Source: CAIXZV01 sp963772565 (GTDB lineage Bacteria > Chloroflexota > Limnocylindria > Limnocylindrales > CSP1-4). From it: a stretch of 64,000 nucleotides of DNA. Below the pieces are notes generated by a model. It was not told where the DNA came from and made no database searches. It saw only the letters and a list, made by a program, of their open reading frames with translations. This document shows positions 1-10,003 of this stretch, piece after piece. Location of the stretch: contig CAVYXU010000032.1 of NCBI GenBank assembly GCA_963772565.1, positions 27,335 through 91,334 on the forward strand, in the 5' to 3' direction. Within the stretch, counting starts at the first letter, position 1, and each line of letters starts with the position of its first letter. Position numbers and translations under genes: made by a program.

Positions 1-499
1 TCCGGCCCAGCGCCTGCAGGGGGCGGCCACGGAGCGGCGAATCGGGCGAGATCCGGAACTCGACGGCCTCGGCCCGCCCGTTCGCAAACGCCGCCGACGA
101 GACCCGCCGCGGCTCGAGGTTGATCTCGACCAGGCGGGCCGCCAGCCGCGTCGGCGACACGGCCACGACGCCCTGTCGCCGCAGGTCGCCCAGTGCATCC
201 GGGTCGTCGACGATCGCGACGATCCGGTCGACGTCGGCCTCCACGGCCAGCCGGCACACTTCGTTGTTGACGGCATCATCGCCAGTGGCCGCGATGACCG
301 CGTCGGCTTCGGCCAGGCCCGCCCGCTCGAGCACGACCCGGCTCGACCCATCGCCGACCACGGGAGCGACGGCCCGGACCGACGTGATCCGGTCGAGGCG
401 GTCGGCGTCCGGATCGATGACCACGACGTCCCAGCGCTCGCCCAGTCGAGCGAGCGCCGCCCGCGCCGCGCTGCCCGCGCCGACCACGATCACCCGCAT
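1..499 (-). CDS. TrkA-type NAD-binding protein (3' part off window)
   Basis: Reading leftward from an ATG at 499, an open frame runs off the left edge with no stop. The N-terminus is a Rossmann beta-alpha-beta: glycine motif GAGSAA at residues 7-12 and an acidic residue (D29) closing the second strand, as in TrkA-N (RCK) domains that bind NAD(H) and gate potassium uptake or channel proteins. From about residue 145 the sequence resembles the start of a TrkA-C domain (ISPDSPLRGRPLQALG). At least 166 residues are present. It is divergent from dnaG; a TAGACT -10-like hexamer lies at 604-609 on its strand. Membrane partner not visible. It could equally be an RCK domain of an antiporter or channel subunit. 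Confidence 0.8.
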   Translation of the reverse strand, partial: MRVIVVGAGSAARAALARLGERWDVVVIDPDADRLDRITSVRAVAPVVGDGSSRVVLERAGLAEADAVIAATGDDAVNNEVCRLAVEADVDRIVAIVDDPDALGDLRRQGVVAVSPTRLAARLVEINLEPRRVSSAAFANGRAEAVEFRISPDSPLRGRPLQALGR

Positions 500-652
500 C
501 CGCTTCTCCGTGCTCCCGCCGCCGGTTGACCATCCGGGGGTCCCGGGGCGCCATCCCGGGGTTCTTGCCCGCGGGCGACGCGCTCACCGTTGGGCGTCCG
601 GGGAGTCTACGGGTGCCGCCGGGCCGCCGTCGAGTCGATCGGGGACCTGCCA

Positions 653-777
653 GGGGCTTGACAGCAATTCTTGTCAACCCCCAGGACCGGGGGTACCCTC
701 GGCCTCGCGTGGCCTGTCAAGACTTGACAGGCCCTCAGTCGTTCCCGCCGGGCCTGTCCCGGGTGGGTCGGGACAGG
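653..777. promoter_or_regulatory. dnaG-rpoD promoter with three inverted repeats
   Basis: Three dyads built on TGTCAA/TTGACA half-sites lie in 125 nt. 653-682: arms GGGG-c-TTGACA and TGTCAA-c-CCCC around 8 nt. 711-733: a perfect 11-bp repeat, GGCCTGTCAAG-a-CTTGACAGGCC. 753-777: CCTGTCCC and GGGACAGG separated by 9 nt. A plausible sigma-70 promoter is TTGTCA (671-676), 17 nt, TACCCT (694-699), start near 706, so the first dyad overlaps the -35 and the second sits at about +5 to +27. This is the layout of a repressor-controlled promoter. The one-base centre of the second dyad excludes a terminator hairpin. The repressor is unknown. Confidence 0.6.
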
Positions 778-784
778 AGCTGCA

Positions 785-2725
785 TTGGCCGTCGGCGTCG
801 TTGCCGAGATCAAGGGCAGGCTCCCCGTCGCCGATGTGGTGGGGGAGACCGTCCAGCTGAAGAAGGCGGGCACCACCCTCAAGGGGCTGTGCCCGTTCCA
901 CGGCGAGAAGACCGCGAGCTTCGTCGTGACGCCCGCCCGCGACACGTGGCATTGCTTCGGCTGCGGCAAGCACGGTGACATCTTCACGTTCCTGATGGAG
1001 CGGGACGGCCTGTCCTTTCCCGAGGCCCTCCAGTCGCTGGCCGGTCGTGCCGGCGTGGAGATCGACGAGCGGACCAAGCGCGAGGACGCGCACAACGCGC
1101 GCCTGCGCGAGGTGCTGGAGGCGGCAGTCGCCTTCTACCACGCGGTGCTGATGAAGTCCGATGCCGGCGCGCCCGCGCTCGCATACCTCCGGGGCCGCGG
1201 CTTCACCGACGAGACGATCGAGAAGCATCAGCTCGGCTGGGCACCGCGCGGCTGGGACCAGATGACCCGCCAGCTGGCCAGCAAGCGCCAGATCACGCCA
1301 GGCGAGCTGCTCGAGGTGGGTCTCGCCAGCAAGCGCCAGCGTGGTGGCGGCGTCTACGACCGCTTCCGGGAACGCGTGATCTTCCCGATCCGCGACCAGA
1401 ACGGCCACGCCGTCGGGCTTGGGGGTCGGGTCCTGGGCAAGGAGGGCGTCGGCGAGGACGGCGTTGACCACGGGCCCAAGTACCTCAACTCCCCGGCGAC
1501 GCCGCTGTTCGACAAGAGCCGCACGCTGTACCTGATCGATCGCGCCAAGAGCGCGATCCGCAAGACCGGCCAGGCCGTGATCGTCGAGGGCTACACCGAT
1601 GCCCTGATGGCCCACCAGGCGGGCTTCGACAACGTGGTCGCCTCGCTGGGCACGGCGCTCACCCCGTTCCAGGTCGCGCTGCTCACCCGCTACGCCAAGC
1701 GGATCGCGCTCGCGTACGACGTGGACGCCGCGGGACAGAAGGCCGGCACGTTCGGCGCAACCGCGCTGGAGGAGCTGATCCGCCAGATGGCGCCGGACGA
1801 ATCGGGCGTGGAGCTGGACGACGTTCGCGTGGTCGGGCTGCCCGAGGGCCGCGATCCGGACGAGGTCGTGCGAGACGAGCCCGATCGCTGGCGCGAGGAG
1901 GTCAGCAGCGCCCGCCCGATCGTGGATCACCTGATCGACGTCCACGCGCGGGCGCAGGACCTGCGGACGCCCGGCGGGCAGGCCCGGTTCGTGGATGCGG
2001 TGCTGCCGATCATCCGCAACCTGCCCAACCCGGTCCTGCGCGATGCGTACCTGGGCAAGGTCCACCGCGTCTCGGGGGTCGAGGAGCGGACGCTGCTCGA
2101 GGCGCTCCACCGGCGTTCGGGACGCGAGCCGGACGGCCGGAACGGACGCGACCGGTTCACGGCCGAGGCGGTGACCGGTGCCCCCGATGCGCTCCCCGTG
2201 ACCGAGATCCTGCGCGGCGTGTCCCGGACCGAGCAGGAGCTGCTGCGCCTGGTGCTACTCGTCCCCGAGGTGCACGACACGGTGCTCGACGGCGTCGGCC
2301 CGGACCGGCTGCCGTCGCAGGTTGCGCGCGAGCTGTACCGCGCGATCGTGCTCGCCCGCGCCCGCGACGAGCACGGGGTCCGGCCCGCCTGGGCGCTGCC
2401 GGCCATCCTCGACGGGCTCGACGACGAGAGCCGCGCCCTCGGACAGGCGCTGGTCTCGCGGCCCGGGCCAAACCCGCGCCAGCTCGGGGATCACGCCCTC
2501 GCCTACGAGATCGAGCGCCTGACCCTCGAGCTCGATGACGCCGAGTGGCAGGAGCGAAGCGCCTGGAACCACGAAGCCACAGCCGAGGCCGAACGCGAGG
2601 GCGACAACGAGACGGCGGAGCGCCTGACCCTCGAACGCCGCCTCCTCAACGAGCAGCGCCGGTCGCTCGACCGTCGTCGCGATCAATCCCGACTCCTCGC
2701 CCGGACGGCCGTCGCCGCCGGCTGA
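785..2725 (+). CDS. dnaG: DNA primase DnaG
   Basis: Synthesises RNA primers for lagging-strand replication on DnaB-unwound template. The N-terminal CHC2 zinc ribbon is complete: C36-x2-H39-x17-C57-x2-C60. The Toprim catalytic core follows, with the EGYTD motif at E268 and the metal-binding DxD motif at D312/D314 (DVDAAG). The C-terminal third, rich in charged helices, fits the helicase-interaction domain. The 646-residue length is normal for the family. The start is TTG at 785, chosen because AGGAG (775-779) lies 5 nt upstream and the protein begins as DnaG does. rpoD follows after 47 nt, the classic macromolecular-synthesis arrangement (without rpsU here), so both are probably transcribed from the dyad-rich promoter upstream. 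Confidence 0.97.
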   Translation: MAVGVVAEIKGRLPVADVVGETVQLKKAGTTLKGLCPFHGEKTASFVVTPARDTWHCFGCGKHGDIFTFLMERDGLSFPEALQSLAGRAGVEIDERTKREDAHNARLREVLEAAVAFYHAVLMKSDAGAPALAYLRGRGFTDETIEKHQLGWAPRGWDQMTRQLASKRQITPGELLEVGLASKRQRGGGVYDRFRERVIFPIRDQNGHAVGLGGRVLGKEGVGEDGVDHGPKYLNSPATPLFDKSRTLYLIDRAKSAIRKTGQAVIVEGYTDALMAHQAGFDNVVASLGTALTPFQVALLTRYAKRIALAYDVDAAGQKAGTFGATALEELIRQMAPDESGVELDDVRVVGLPEGRDPDEVVRDEPDRWREEVSSARPIVDHLIDVHARAQDLRTPGGQARFVDAVLPIIRNLPNPVLRDAYLGKVHRVSGVEERTLLEALHRRSGREPDGRNGRDRFTAEAVTGAPDALPVTEILRGVSRTEQELLRLVLLVPEVHDTVLDGVGPDRLPSQVARELYRAIVLARARDEHGVRPAWALPAILDGLDDESRALGQALVSRPGPNPRQLGDHALAYEIERLTLELDDAEWQERSAWNHEATAEAEREGDNETAERLTLERRLLNEQRRSLDRRRDQSRLLARTAVAAG

Positions 2726-2772
2726 CCCGACACCCAACCACCAGCCGAAGCCCAACGGAGGAACCCGCGGAC

Positions 2773-4533
<1,761 letters not shown>

Positions 4534-4559
4534 ACGACGCGGATCGGAGGGCCTGCGGG

Positions 4560-5639
4560 ATGGCCATCCAGGGATCGGTCGATCCCGGGTTCGAGCCTGT
4601 CTCCGAAGCGTTCGCCGACGTCATCGCGGGCCAGACGGGGCCCGGCGCGGCGCTGGCCGTGTGGCACGGCGGGAGCTGGGTCGTCGACCTGTGGGGCGGC
4701 AATGCCGATGCCGCTGGCTCGCACCCCTGGCAGGCCGACACCATCGCGATGGTGTACTCGGTCACAAAGCCGTTCGCGGCAATGGGTGCGCTGGTCCTCG
4801 CGGACCGTGGGCAGCTCGATCTCGATGCGCCGCTGTCAGCCTTCTGGCCGGAGATGGCCGCCGCGACGACGATGCGCCAGGTGCTCGCCCACCGATCGGG
4901 CCATGTCGTGCTCGATCGGCCGGCCCCCGAGGCGGCCTGGTACGACTGGGACTGGATGTGCCGCCTCATCGCGGAGCAGTCCCCCGCCTGGCAGCCCGGC
5001 ACGGCACAGGGTGAGGCGGCGCTGTTCTACGGACACCTCGTGGGCGAGGTCGTCCGGCGGGTCGATGGCCGGACGCTCGGACGGTTCCTGCGCGACGAGG
5101 TCTGCGAGCCGCTGGCCCTGGACTTCCACGTCGGGCTGACGGATGCGGAGCTGGCGAGGGTGGCGGATCTCGGTGGGTTCGGGGAGCCGTTCCGCCGCGC
5201 AAACACCGGCGGGACGGACCTGTACCAGCGGGCGCTCGCCAACCCGCCCGGAGCGCGCGACCCGGCGGTCGTGAACAGCGAGTTGTGGCGGCGTGCCGAG
5301 ATCCCGGCGATCAACGGCCACGGCACGGCGCGGGGCGTGGCGGGGCTGTACGTCGCGCTCAAGGCCGGCGCGATCCTGTCACCCGCGATGCTCGCGGAGG
5401 CAACGGCGGTCGCGGGCTCCGGCGTCGACATGGTGATGGGCGACGAACGCGAGTGGGGCCTCGGGTTCGCGCTCGATCCGGACGGCTTCGGCATGGGCGG
5501 GCTGGGTGGCAGCGTGGGCTGGTGGAGCGAGGTCGGGCAGTACGCGCTCGGGTTCGTGACCGCGGAGATCGCCGGCTACGACCGCTCCGAGCGGCTCGAG
5601 AACGCCGTCCGGGGGTGCCTGGGCCTGCCCCCGCTGTGA
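4560..5639 (+). CDS. Serine hydrolase, beta-lactamase/class C esterase family
   Basis: A penicillin-binding-fold serine hydrolase. The catalytic SxxK motif is S67-V-T-K70, and a Tyr motif (Y157-G-H) sits where class C enzymes have YxN, as in EstB-type esterases. There is no signal peptide, so the 359-residue protein is probably cytoplasmic and more likely an esterase or peptidase than a true beta-lactamase. The ATG at 4560 has GGAGG at 4546-4550. It lies 26 nt after rpoD on the same strand and its stop overlaps the GTG of the next small gene. Substrate cannot be told from sequence. Confidence 0.85.
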   Translation: MAIQGSVDPGFEPVSEAFADVIAGQTGPGAALAVWHGGSWVVDLWGGNADAAGSHPWQADTIAMVYSVTKPFAAMGALVLADRGQLDLDAPLSAFWPEMAAATTMRQVLAHRSGHVVLDRPAPEAAWYDWDWMCRLIAEQSPAWQPGTAQGEAALFYGHLVGEVVRRVDGRTLGRFLRDEVCEPLALDFHVGLTDAELARVADLGGFGEPFRRANTGGTDLYQRALANPPGARDPAVVNSELWRRAEIPAINGHGTARGVAGLYVALKAGAILSPAMLAEATAVAGSGVDMVMGDEREWGLGFALDPDGFGMGGLGGSVGWWSEVGQYALGFVTAEIAGYDRSERLENAVRGCLGLPPL

Positions 5640-5986
5640 GCCACTCAGCGGTCGGCGGCCCCGAGACCCGCCGCCCGGCGGCGATGTGCTACGGACCGGG
5701 CCACATGGTCGTGTACGGCAATCCGGCGTTCGTGGCCGCGTTCGGCGCGGGGGCGGTCGGATTGCCCGCGCGCGAGGGGCTGGTCGGCCTGCCGCGCGAG
5801 GCGATGGAGACGCTCGATGCCGTGCTCGAGCTCGGCCGCCCGCTCGCGCGGTGGATCACGTGGTCGGGAGATCGCTGGCGCCTGACCGCTGCCCCGCGGT
5901 TCGATATCGAGACCGGCGAGCCGTATGGCGTCTCACTGCACCTCAGTGACGGGAAGGACGTTCCCTTTCGGCCGCCGGGCGGCTGA
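5636..5986 (+). CDS. Small PAS-like protein of unknown function
   Basis: A 116-residue reading frame whose GTG start (5636) overlaps the TGA of the serine hydrolase in a GTGA arrangement, which implies translational coupling. A second possible start is ATG 5684. The middle of the protein (VVYGNPAFVAAFG, then a helix, a short strand with W, and SLHLSDGKD near the end) is compatible with a single compact PAS-type sensory fold, but no cofactor-binding residues can be identified. Codon usage is like its neighbours. No function is proposed. Confidence 0.6.
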   Translation: MSHSAVGGPETRRPAAMCYGPGHMVVYGNPAFVAAFGAGAVGLPAREGLVGLPREAMETLDAVLELGRPLARWITWSGDRWRLTAAPRFDIETGEPYGVSLHLSDGKDVPFRPPGG

Positions 5987-6028
5987 CGTCGGGCATCGTC
6001 TGCGAACGCTCGCACCGGCGATCGGGGA

Positions 6029-6034
6029 TACATT
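6029..6034 (+). promoter_or_regulatory. -10 element TACATT of a leaderless gene
   Basis: TACATT ends exactly 6 nt before the ATG at 6041, putting the expected transcription start on the A of the start codon. No Shine-Dalgarno sequence is present. The same geometry recurs at four other starts in the window. Confidence 0.5.
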
Positions 6035-6040
6035 CGGGGC

Positions 6041-6367
6041 ATGCCCCCGCAGGCCTACGCCCTCGTCACCCTGTTCGCGCTGTGCTCGGTCGCCCTCGGC
6101 TGGGTCGCGGTTCGGCTGGCGGCCCGTGTGGGCGGCCCGGCAACGCGCCCGGCGTATCTCGTCCCGATCGCTGCCGGCTTCCTCGCGTTCTACCTGATCG
6201 GCCACAAGCTGGGGATCTCGATGGGACCCGAGGTCTCGCTGTTCGGCTTCCAGGTCGCGCTGTTCGGAGACCTTGCGATCGGGTTCGCGGCCGCGCTCGT
6301 GGCGGCGCTGACGCAGGCTGGCTGGCTCCGGGTGCGGGCGTCGCAGCGGCCGGATCCCGCACGCTGA
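6041..6367 (+). CDS. Small three-helix membrane protein
   Basis: A 108-residue hydrophobic protein with about three transmembrane helices (roughly residues 5-27, 38-55 and 72-95) and a short basic C-terminal tail. No family is recognised. There is no ribosome binding site, but a TACATT hexamer 6 nt upstream suggests a leaderless transcript. Its last codons overlap the first copy of a short repeat (6348-6364). It is convergent with the sulfurtransferase gene downstream. Confidence 0.65.
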   Translation: MPPQAYALVTLFALCSVALGWVAVRLAARVGGPATRPAYLVPIAAGFLAFYLIGHKLGISMGPEVSLFGFQVALFGDLAIGFAAALVAALTQAGWLRVRASQRPDPAR

Positions 6368-6440
6368 GGCCGGATCCCGCACGCCGACCGAATTCGGGAC
6401 CGCAGCCCCAGACGACGGCCGGATCCCGCATGCCGACCGG
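6348..6440. repeat. Three copies of GGCCGGATCCCGCAYGC
   Basis: Copies begin at 6348, 6368 and about 6417. The second and third extend to a 23-bp identity (continuing CGACCG). The first copy overlaps the stop of the small membrane gene; the others are in the gap before the convergent sulfurtransferase. The centre contains an EcoRI-like GAATTC palindrome. No hairpin with a T-tract is evident. Confidence 0.6.
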
Positions 6441-6452
6441 TTTCTGGCGGCG

Positions 6453-7295
6453 TCAGCGCCGCAGAGACGACGGGACCTCGCCAGGATCGTCGCCCGTCGC
6501 GACAGGCAGCCCGGAACGCGACCAGTCGCTGTACGAACCCGGATAGAGCAGGGGATCGGGCAGCCCTGCGACCCGCATCGCCAGCGCGTTGTGGCAGGCG
6601 TTGACGCCGCTGCCACAAGCGACGACGACCTCCTCGCCGAGTGACTCGTACCGGGCGCGAAGCTCCGCTGCCGAGAGGAGGCGCCCGCCCGGATCGAGGT
6701 TGCCGCCCGTTGGCAGGCTGAGCGCGGTCGGGATGTGGCCGGCGACCGGGTCGATCGGCTCGATGTCGCCTCGATAGCGCTCCCGGGCGCGGGCGTCGAC
6801 GATCGCGATGCTCCCCAGACGCGCGATGAGCGCTGCCTGTTCGATCGTCCGGGACCAGCGCTCCCGCAGGCTGAGCCGTCCGGGGGCCGGCGCCGGCACG
6901 GTCGTCGTCAGCGCGCCGCCGGCCCCGACCCAGGCCTGGGTCCCTCCATCGAGCACCTGCACACGGCGATGCCCCAGGTCGTCCAGCATCCACCACAGCC
7001 GCGCGGCAACCGTCCCCCCGGCGTCGTCGTAGACGACGATGTGGCTCGCCGCATCGAACCCGAGCGCCTCCATCCGGCGGAGGAACGCGGCGGACTCGGG
7101 CAGCGGATGGCGACCGGGGCCATCGCTCGCCACCAGGTCCGTGTCGAGGTCCACGAACACCGCGCCCGGCAGGTGGCCATCGGCATAGTCGCGGCGGCCC
7201 TTGGCCGGGTCGGAGAGCCACCAGCGAACGTCGGCGAGGCGGAGATCGGGGTCATCGATCCGGGCAAGCAGCGCATCCGCCGAGATCAGGCTCAT
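6453..7295 (-). CDS. sseA: Thiosulfate/3-mercaptopyruvate sulfurtransferase
   Basis: A two-domain rhodanese that moves sulfane sulfur from thiosulfate or 3-mercaptopyruvate to an acceptor such as cyanide or a thiol. The N-terminal inactive rhodanese domain has the typical GHLPGAVFVDLDTDL segment near residue 40. The C-terminal catalytic domain carries active-site Cys227 in CGSGVNAC, closer to the CGSGV loop of mercaptopyruvate sulfurtransferases than to the CRxG loop of thiosulfate enzymes. The 280-residue length is normal. The ATG at 7295 lacks a clear Shine-Dalgarno; a TAGACT hexamer lies 8 nt upstream (7304-7309). Probably monocistronic. Confidence 0.9.
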   Translation of the reverse strand: MSLISADALLARIDDPDLRLADVRWWLSDPAKGRRDYADGHLPGAVFVDLDTDLVASDGPGRHPLPESAAFLRRMEALGFDAASHIVVYDDAGGTVAARLWWMLDDLGHRRVQVLDGGTQAWVGAGGALTTTVPAPAPGRLSLRERWSRTIEQAALIARLGSIAIVDARARERYRGDIEPIDPVAGHIPTALSLPTGGNLDPGGRLLSAAELRARYESLGEEVVVACGSGVNACHNALAMRVAGLPDPLLYPGSYSDWSRSGLPVATGDDPGEVPSSLRR

Positions 7296-7303
7296 GGCCT
7301 GAC

Positions 7304-7309
7304 AGTCTA
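7304..7309 (-). promoter_or_regulatory. -10 element TAGACT before sulfurtransferase gene
   Basis: Reads TAGACT on the minus strand, 8 nt from the ATG at 7295, implying a leader of about 2 nt. The identical hexamer at the same 8-nt distance precedes the response-regulator gene (51604). Confidence 0.45.
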
Positions 7310-7425
7310 GGGGAGTGCAATGCCGGGTCTGCGTTGGAACGAGCGACCCGGCTCCTGCTATCCTCTGCCGCGGCGCCGCGACGGCGCCCCCGGCGGATCG
7401 GGCCCGGTGCCCGCCCGCCCTTCGC

Positions 7426-7500
7426 TCCGGCGTAGCTCAGTGGTAGAGCGGGTGACTGTTAATCACTTGGTCGTAGGTTCGAATCCTACCGCCGGAGCCA
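7426..7500 (+). tRNA. tRNA-Asn (anticodon GTT)
   Basis: A complete cloverleaf with encoded CCA. Acceptor stem TCCGGCG (7426-7432) pairs with CGCCGGA (7490-7496), G discriminator, CCA at 7498-7500. The anticodon stem GGTGA/TCACT encloses loop CTGTTAA with anticodon GTT at 7458-7460. T arm GTAGG-TTCGAAT-CCTAC. A TATCCT hexamer at 7359-7364, with TTGGAA 19 nt upstream, is a possible promoter. A strong hairpin at 7636-7664 lies downstream. Confidence 0.98.
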
Positions 7501-7635
7501 GATTCCCTCGTGGATCCGGGGTACACCACCGCCACTGCCGTCAGCCACCCTCTCGCTCGGGAACGTGGTTCCGTTCGAGCAGGCCGACGAGAGGATCGAG
7601 CCGAACAGCCAATGAAGTCGGCCGGTGGGGTTGAC

Positions 7636-7664
7636 AAAGGGCCGCCCCGGCGGGGCGGCCCTTT
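7636..7664. terminator. Bidirectional intrinsic terminator
   Basis: A perfect 13-bp stem, AAAGGGCCGCCCC / GGGGCGGCCCTTT, with a 3-nt loop (GGC). The A-run before and T-run after the GC core allow it to act on both strands. It lies between the tRNA-Asn gene and the convergent 5'-nucleotidase gene (stop at 7686), as expected for a shared terminator. Confidence 0.85.
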
Positions 7665-7685
7665 GATCCTTGTCCTTTACGCGGG

Positions 7686-9437
7686 TCACGGAACCTTGGT
7701 GTATCGGTCCTGTGGCCCGGGGTTGATCGGCGAATTGGCCTGGAAGTACGACACCAGGGTGTCAAGGTCGACCGGGCCGACGATGAAGGCCGGTTGCTCC
7801 TTGAGGACGGTGAAGTTGTCCCCACCGCCCATGAGGAACGCGTTACCGGCCACGGTGTAGGTGGCGTTCGCGTCGATCGGTACGCCATTGAGCATCAGGT
7901 CGCCGATCTTCGATCCGACCGGCGCTGAGTCGCTCCACGTGTAGCTGAATCCGTGGCTGACCTGGAGGAACCGGGTCTGGCCCGCACTCGGGTTGTCGAA
8001 CTGCTGCTCGAGGATTCGGCGGATCTGATCGCCAGTCAGGTCCTTGATCCACATGTCGTTGCCGAACGGCTCCACGGCGAACGCGTCCCCGAACGTGACG
8101 TCACACGGCGGCCCGGACGGACAGGCGATGTCGGCCCGGATCCCACCCGGGTTCATCAGCGCGATCTGCGCGCCGAACGGACCCGAGGTCGCGTCGAGCT
8201 GCGAGTCGGCGACGATGTCGCCCAGCGACTCCTCGCCGGAGGCGTTGGCCGTGCGAGTCAGGTCCCCCCCGGTAATGGAGCCGACGACCTGGTTCTGCAC
8301 GTCCGAGATCAGGCTGCTGTAGGCTCCGACGATCGTGTCCTCGGCCGGGTTCGTCGGTACGTCCCGGGTGACGATCACGTTGTTGGCGCTCGCCTGAGTG
8401 ACGTCACCGGTGGCCCGGTCGATCTTGAGCTCGACGTCGGTGATGACGCGCCCGAACGAGCTCGCCTGGGTCACGATCATGTTGTGGCCCTGGCTGTTGG
8501 CCAGGACGCAGTTGTACGGCTGGTGGGTGTGTGCCGAGAGGACCACGTCGACCCGCGAGCTCAGGTCGTGGATGATCGGCAGGACGTCCCCGGCCAGGCC
8601 CTCGCAGTCGTTGACGTAGTTGGCACCGGACTGGAAGCCGCCCTGGTGGAGCAGGACGACGAACGTCTCGACGTGCTGCTTGTGCGCCAGCATGTCGACA
8701 TATTTGTTGACGGTGGCCGCTTCCGGCAGGAAGTCGAGGCCGGCGGTCCCGGCGGGGGTCACGATGCCAGGCGTCCCCTCCAGGGTCAGGCCGATGAAGG
8801 CAACCTTGGCCCCATCGACGTTCCGGATGGCGTACGGCGGGAAGAGCGTCCGGCCGGTGTCATGAACGACCACATTTGCGGACAGGTACTCGAAGTCGGC
8901 GCCGGCAAAGGTGTGGAGGGGGCAGCTTTCCGCTGGCGTGAGCGTCGACGTTCGGCAGCCGCCGTTCTGCATGCGGAGCAGCTCGGCCGATCCCTCGTCG
9001 AACTCGTGGTTGCCGACCGAGGCGATCTGCAGCCCCAGCGCGTTGAGCGCCTCGATGGTCGGCTCGTCGTGGAAGTAGCCGCTGATCAGCGGGCTGGCGC
9101 CGATGTTGTCGCCCGCCGACACGGTGATTGAGTTCGGATGCCCGGCGCGCAGCATGTTCAGGTGGGTGGCGAGATAGGTGACGCCTCCGGCATTGACCGT
9201 GGTGGTGCCGCCCGAGCCGTCCGGGACATTGATCCGTCCACCGGAACCGCCGGGGCTCTCGAGATTGCCGTGGAAGTCGTTGATGCTCAGGATCTGCAGG
9301 TCCACGGACCGATGTGCGACGCCGTTGGCGCTCCCGTTGGCGAACGCCGAGGCGGGACCTGCCATGGCAATGGCCATGAGGCTGAGGAAGGCGAGGAGCC
9401 TGACCGGCGTACGACGCCGCCAAGGGACGCTGGGCAT
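7686..9437 (-). CDS. Secreted bifunctional metallophosphatase/5'-nucleotidase (UshA family)
   Basis: Hydrolyses extracellular nucleotides or UDP-sugars to release phosphate and nucleoside. A signal peptide is obvious: basic N-terminus (RRRT), hydrophobic core to about residue 27 and an Ala-x-Ala-type site near residue 31. The metallophosphoesterase domain has the metal ligands in order: NDFHG (D54, H56), GDNIGASP, GNHEFDEG and LSAHTHQPY. The C-terminal 5'-nucleotidase domain includes the substrate-binding region (NPGGIRAD, and GGGDNF near the end). At 583 residues it is full length. No anchor motif is seen at the C-terminus, so it is probably released or held in the envelope. The gene stands alone, ending at the bidirectional terminator. 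Confidence 0.93.
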   Translation of the reverse strand: MPSVPWRRRTPVRLLAFLSLMAIAMAGPASAFANGSANGVAHRSVDLQILSINDFHGNLESPGGSGGRINVPDGSGGTTTVNAGGVTYLATHLNMLRAGHPNSITVSAGDNIGASPLISGYFHDEPTIEALNALGLQIASVGNHEFDEGSAELLRMQNGGCRTSTLTPAESCPLHTFAGADFEYLSANVVVHDTGRTLFPPYAIRNVDGAKVAFIGLTLEGTPGIVTPAGTAGLDFLPEAATVNKYVDMLAHKQHVETFVVLLHQGGFQSGANYVNDCEGLAGDVLPIIHDLSSRVDVVLSAHTHQPYNCVLANSQGHNMIVTQASSFGRVITDVELKIDRATGDVTQASANNVIVTRDVPTNPAEDTIVGAYSSLISDVQNQVVGSITGGDLTRTANASGEESLGDIVADSQLDATSGPFGAQIALMNPGGIRADIACPSGPPCDVTFGDAFAVEPFGNDMWIKDLTGDQIRRILEQQFDNPSAGQTRFLQVSHGFSYTWSDSAPVGSKIGDLMLNGVPIDANATYTVAGNAFLMGGGDNFTVLKEQPAFIVGPVDLDTLVSYFQANSPINPGPQDRYTKVP

Positions 9438-9667
9438 CTGGGCCTCCTTTCGTTTCCGCGCTTGGGACGTAGCGCGATCGTCGCGGCAGGCAGCACCGCT
9501 GCGGACCAGCGCTCGACCCTGGAGCGGTCCAGTCTAGTGCGGTGGGCTTCGGGGCGGGCCGAATGGCTCCCGCGATGGTGCCCCCGCGCACCGCTTAATG
9601 GGAGAGTCGCTGGGGCCAGTTAGCTCTCGACGCAACCGGGCACCCGGTGGGGCCTTGTGCGCAGGTC

Positions 9668-9673
9668 TACGCT
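9668..9673 (+). promoter_or_regulatory. -10 element TACGCT of a leaderless gene
   Basis: TACGCT ends 6 nt before the GTG at 9680, which supports that GTG over the in-frame alternatives at 9647 and 9674. No Shine-Dalgarno sequence is present. Confidence 0.45.
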
Positions 9674-9679
9674 GTGGCC

Positions 9680-10003
9680 GTGAACTCTTCGTCGACAGGG
9701 GATCGCGGCTCGCCGCCCGGCGACCTGTGCGCTGGCCCGACATTCTACTGGTGGGCGACCCGCATCGAGTTCGCGCTCGGGGTCGCGTCCCTCCTGTTCG
9801 CGATCTGGGTGGTCCTCGCGTTCCCGGAGGACCCCTTCGGCGATCGACCGTCGCTGGACATCTTCGGTCTCGTGATTTGGCCTTCGGTCGTTCCGTACGT
9901 TGCGTTGCTCGCCATGTCGATCGGCCTCGGCTGGATGATCCGGATCTATCGAGATCTGCGCCGCGATCCGCCCGCCTCGTGGCGGTATCGCGACCACCGC
10001 TGA
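9680..10003 (+). CDS. Small two-helix membrane protein
   Basis: A 107-residue protein with two long hydrophobic segments (about residues 22-46 and 63-88) separated by a short acidic loop (PEDPFGDRP) and ending in a basic tail (RIYRDLRRDPP...RYRDHR) that should be cytoplasmic. No family is recognised. The start is placed at GTG 9680 because TACGCT lies exactly 6 nt upstream. About 240 nt of apparently non-coding DNA follow before the convergent epimerase gene. Confidence 0.6.
   Translation: MNSSSTGDRGSPPGDLCAGPTFYWWATRIEFALGVASLLFAIWVVLAFPEDPFGDRPSLDIFGLVIWPSVVPYVALLAMSIGLGWMIRIYRDLRRDPPASWRYRDHR

Noticed and set aside
658..663. Perfect TTGACA as the dnaG -35 box
   Set aside because: No TANNNT lies 16-18 nt downstream of it or of the second TTGACA (724-729); TTGTCA 671-676 with TACCCT 694-699 fits better.
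711..733. Perfect 11-bp inverted repeat as a terminator
   Set aside because: A 1-nt centre cannot form a hairpin loop and no T-run follows; it is a protein-binding type palindrome.
120..860. 246-residue plus-strand frame at the left edge
   Set aside because: The minus strand encodes a TrkA-type protein with a clear Rossmann motif; the plus frame is S/R/T-rich shadow.
674..2110. 478-residue minus-strand open frame antisense to dnaG
   Set aside because: Shadow of the real gene: high GC leaves the opposite strand free of stops; composition is R/A/G/H-rich and no domain is seen.
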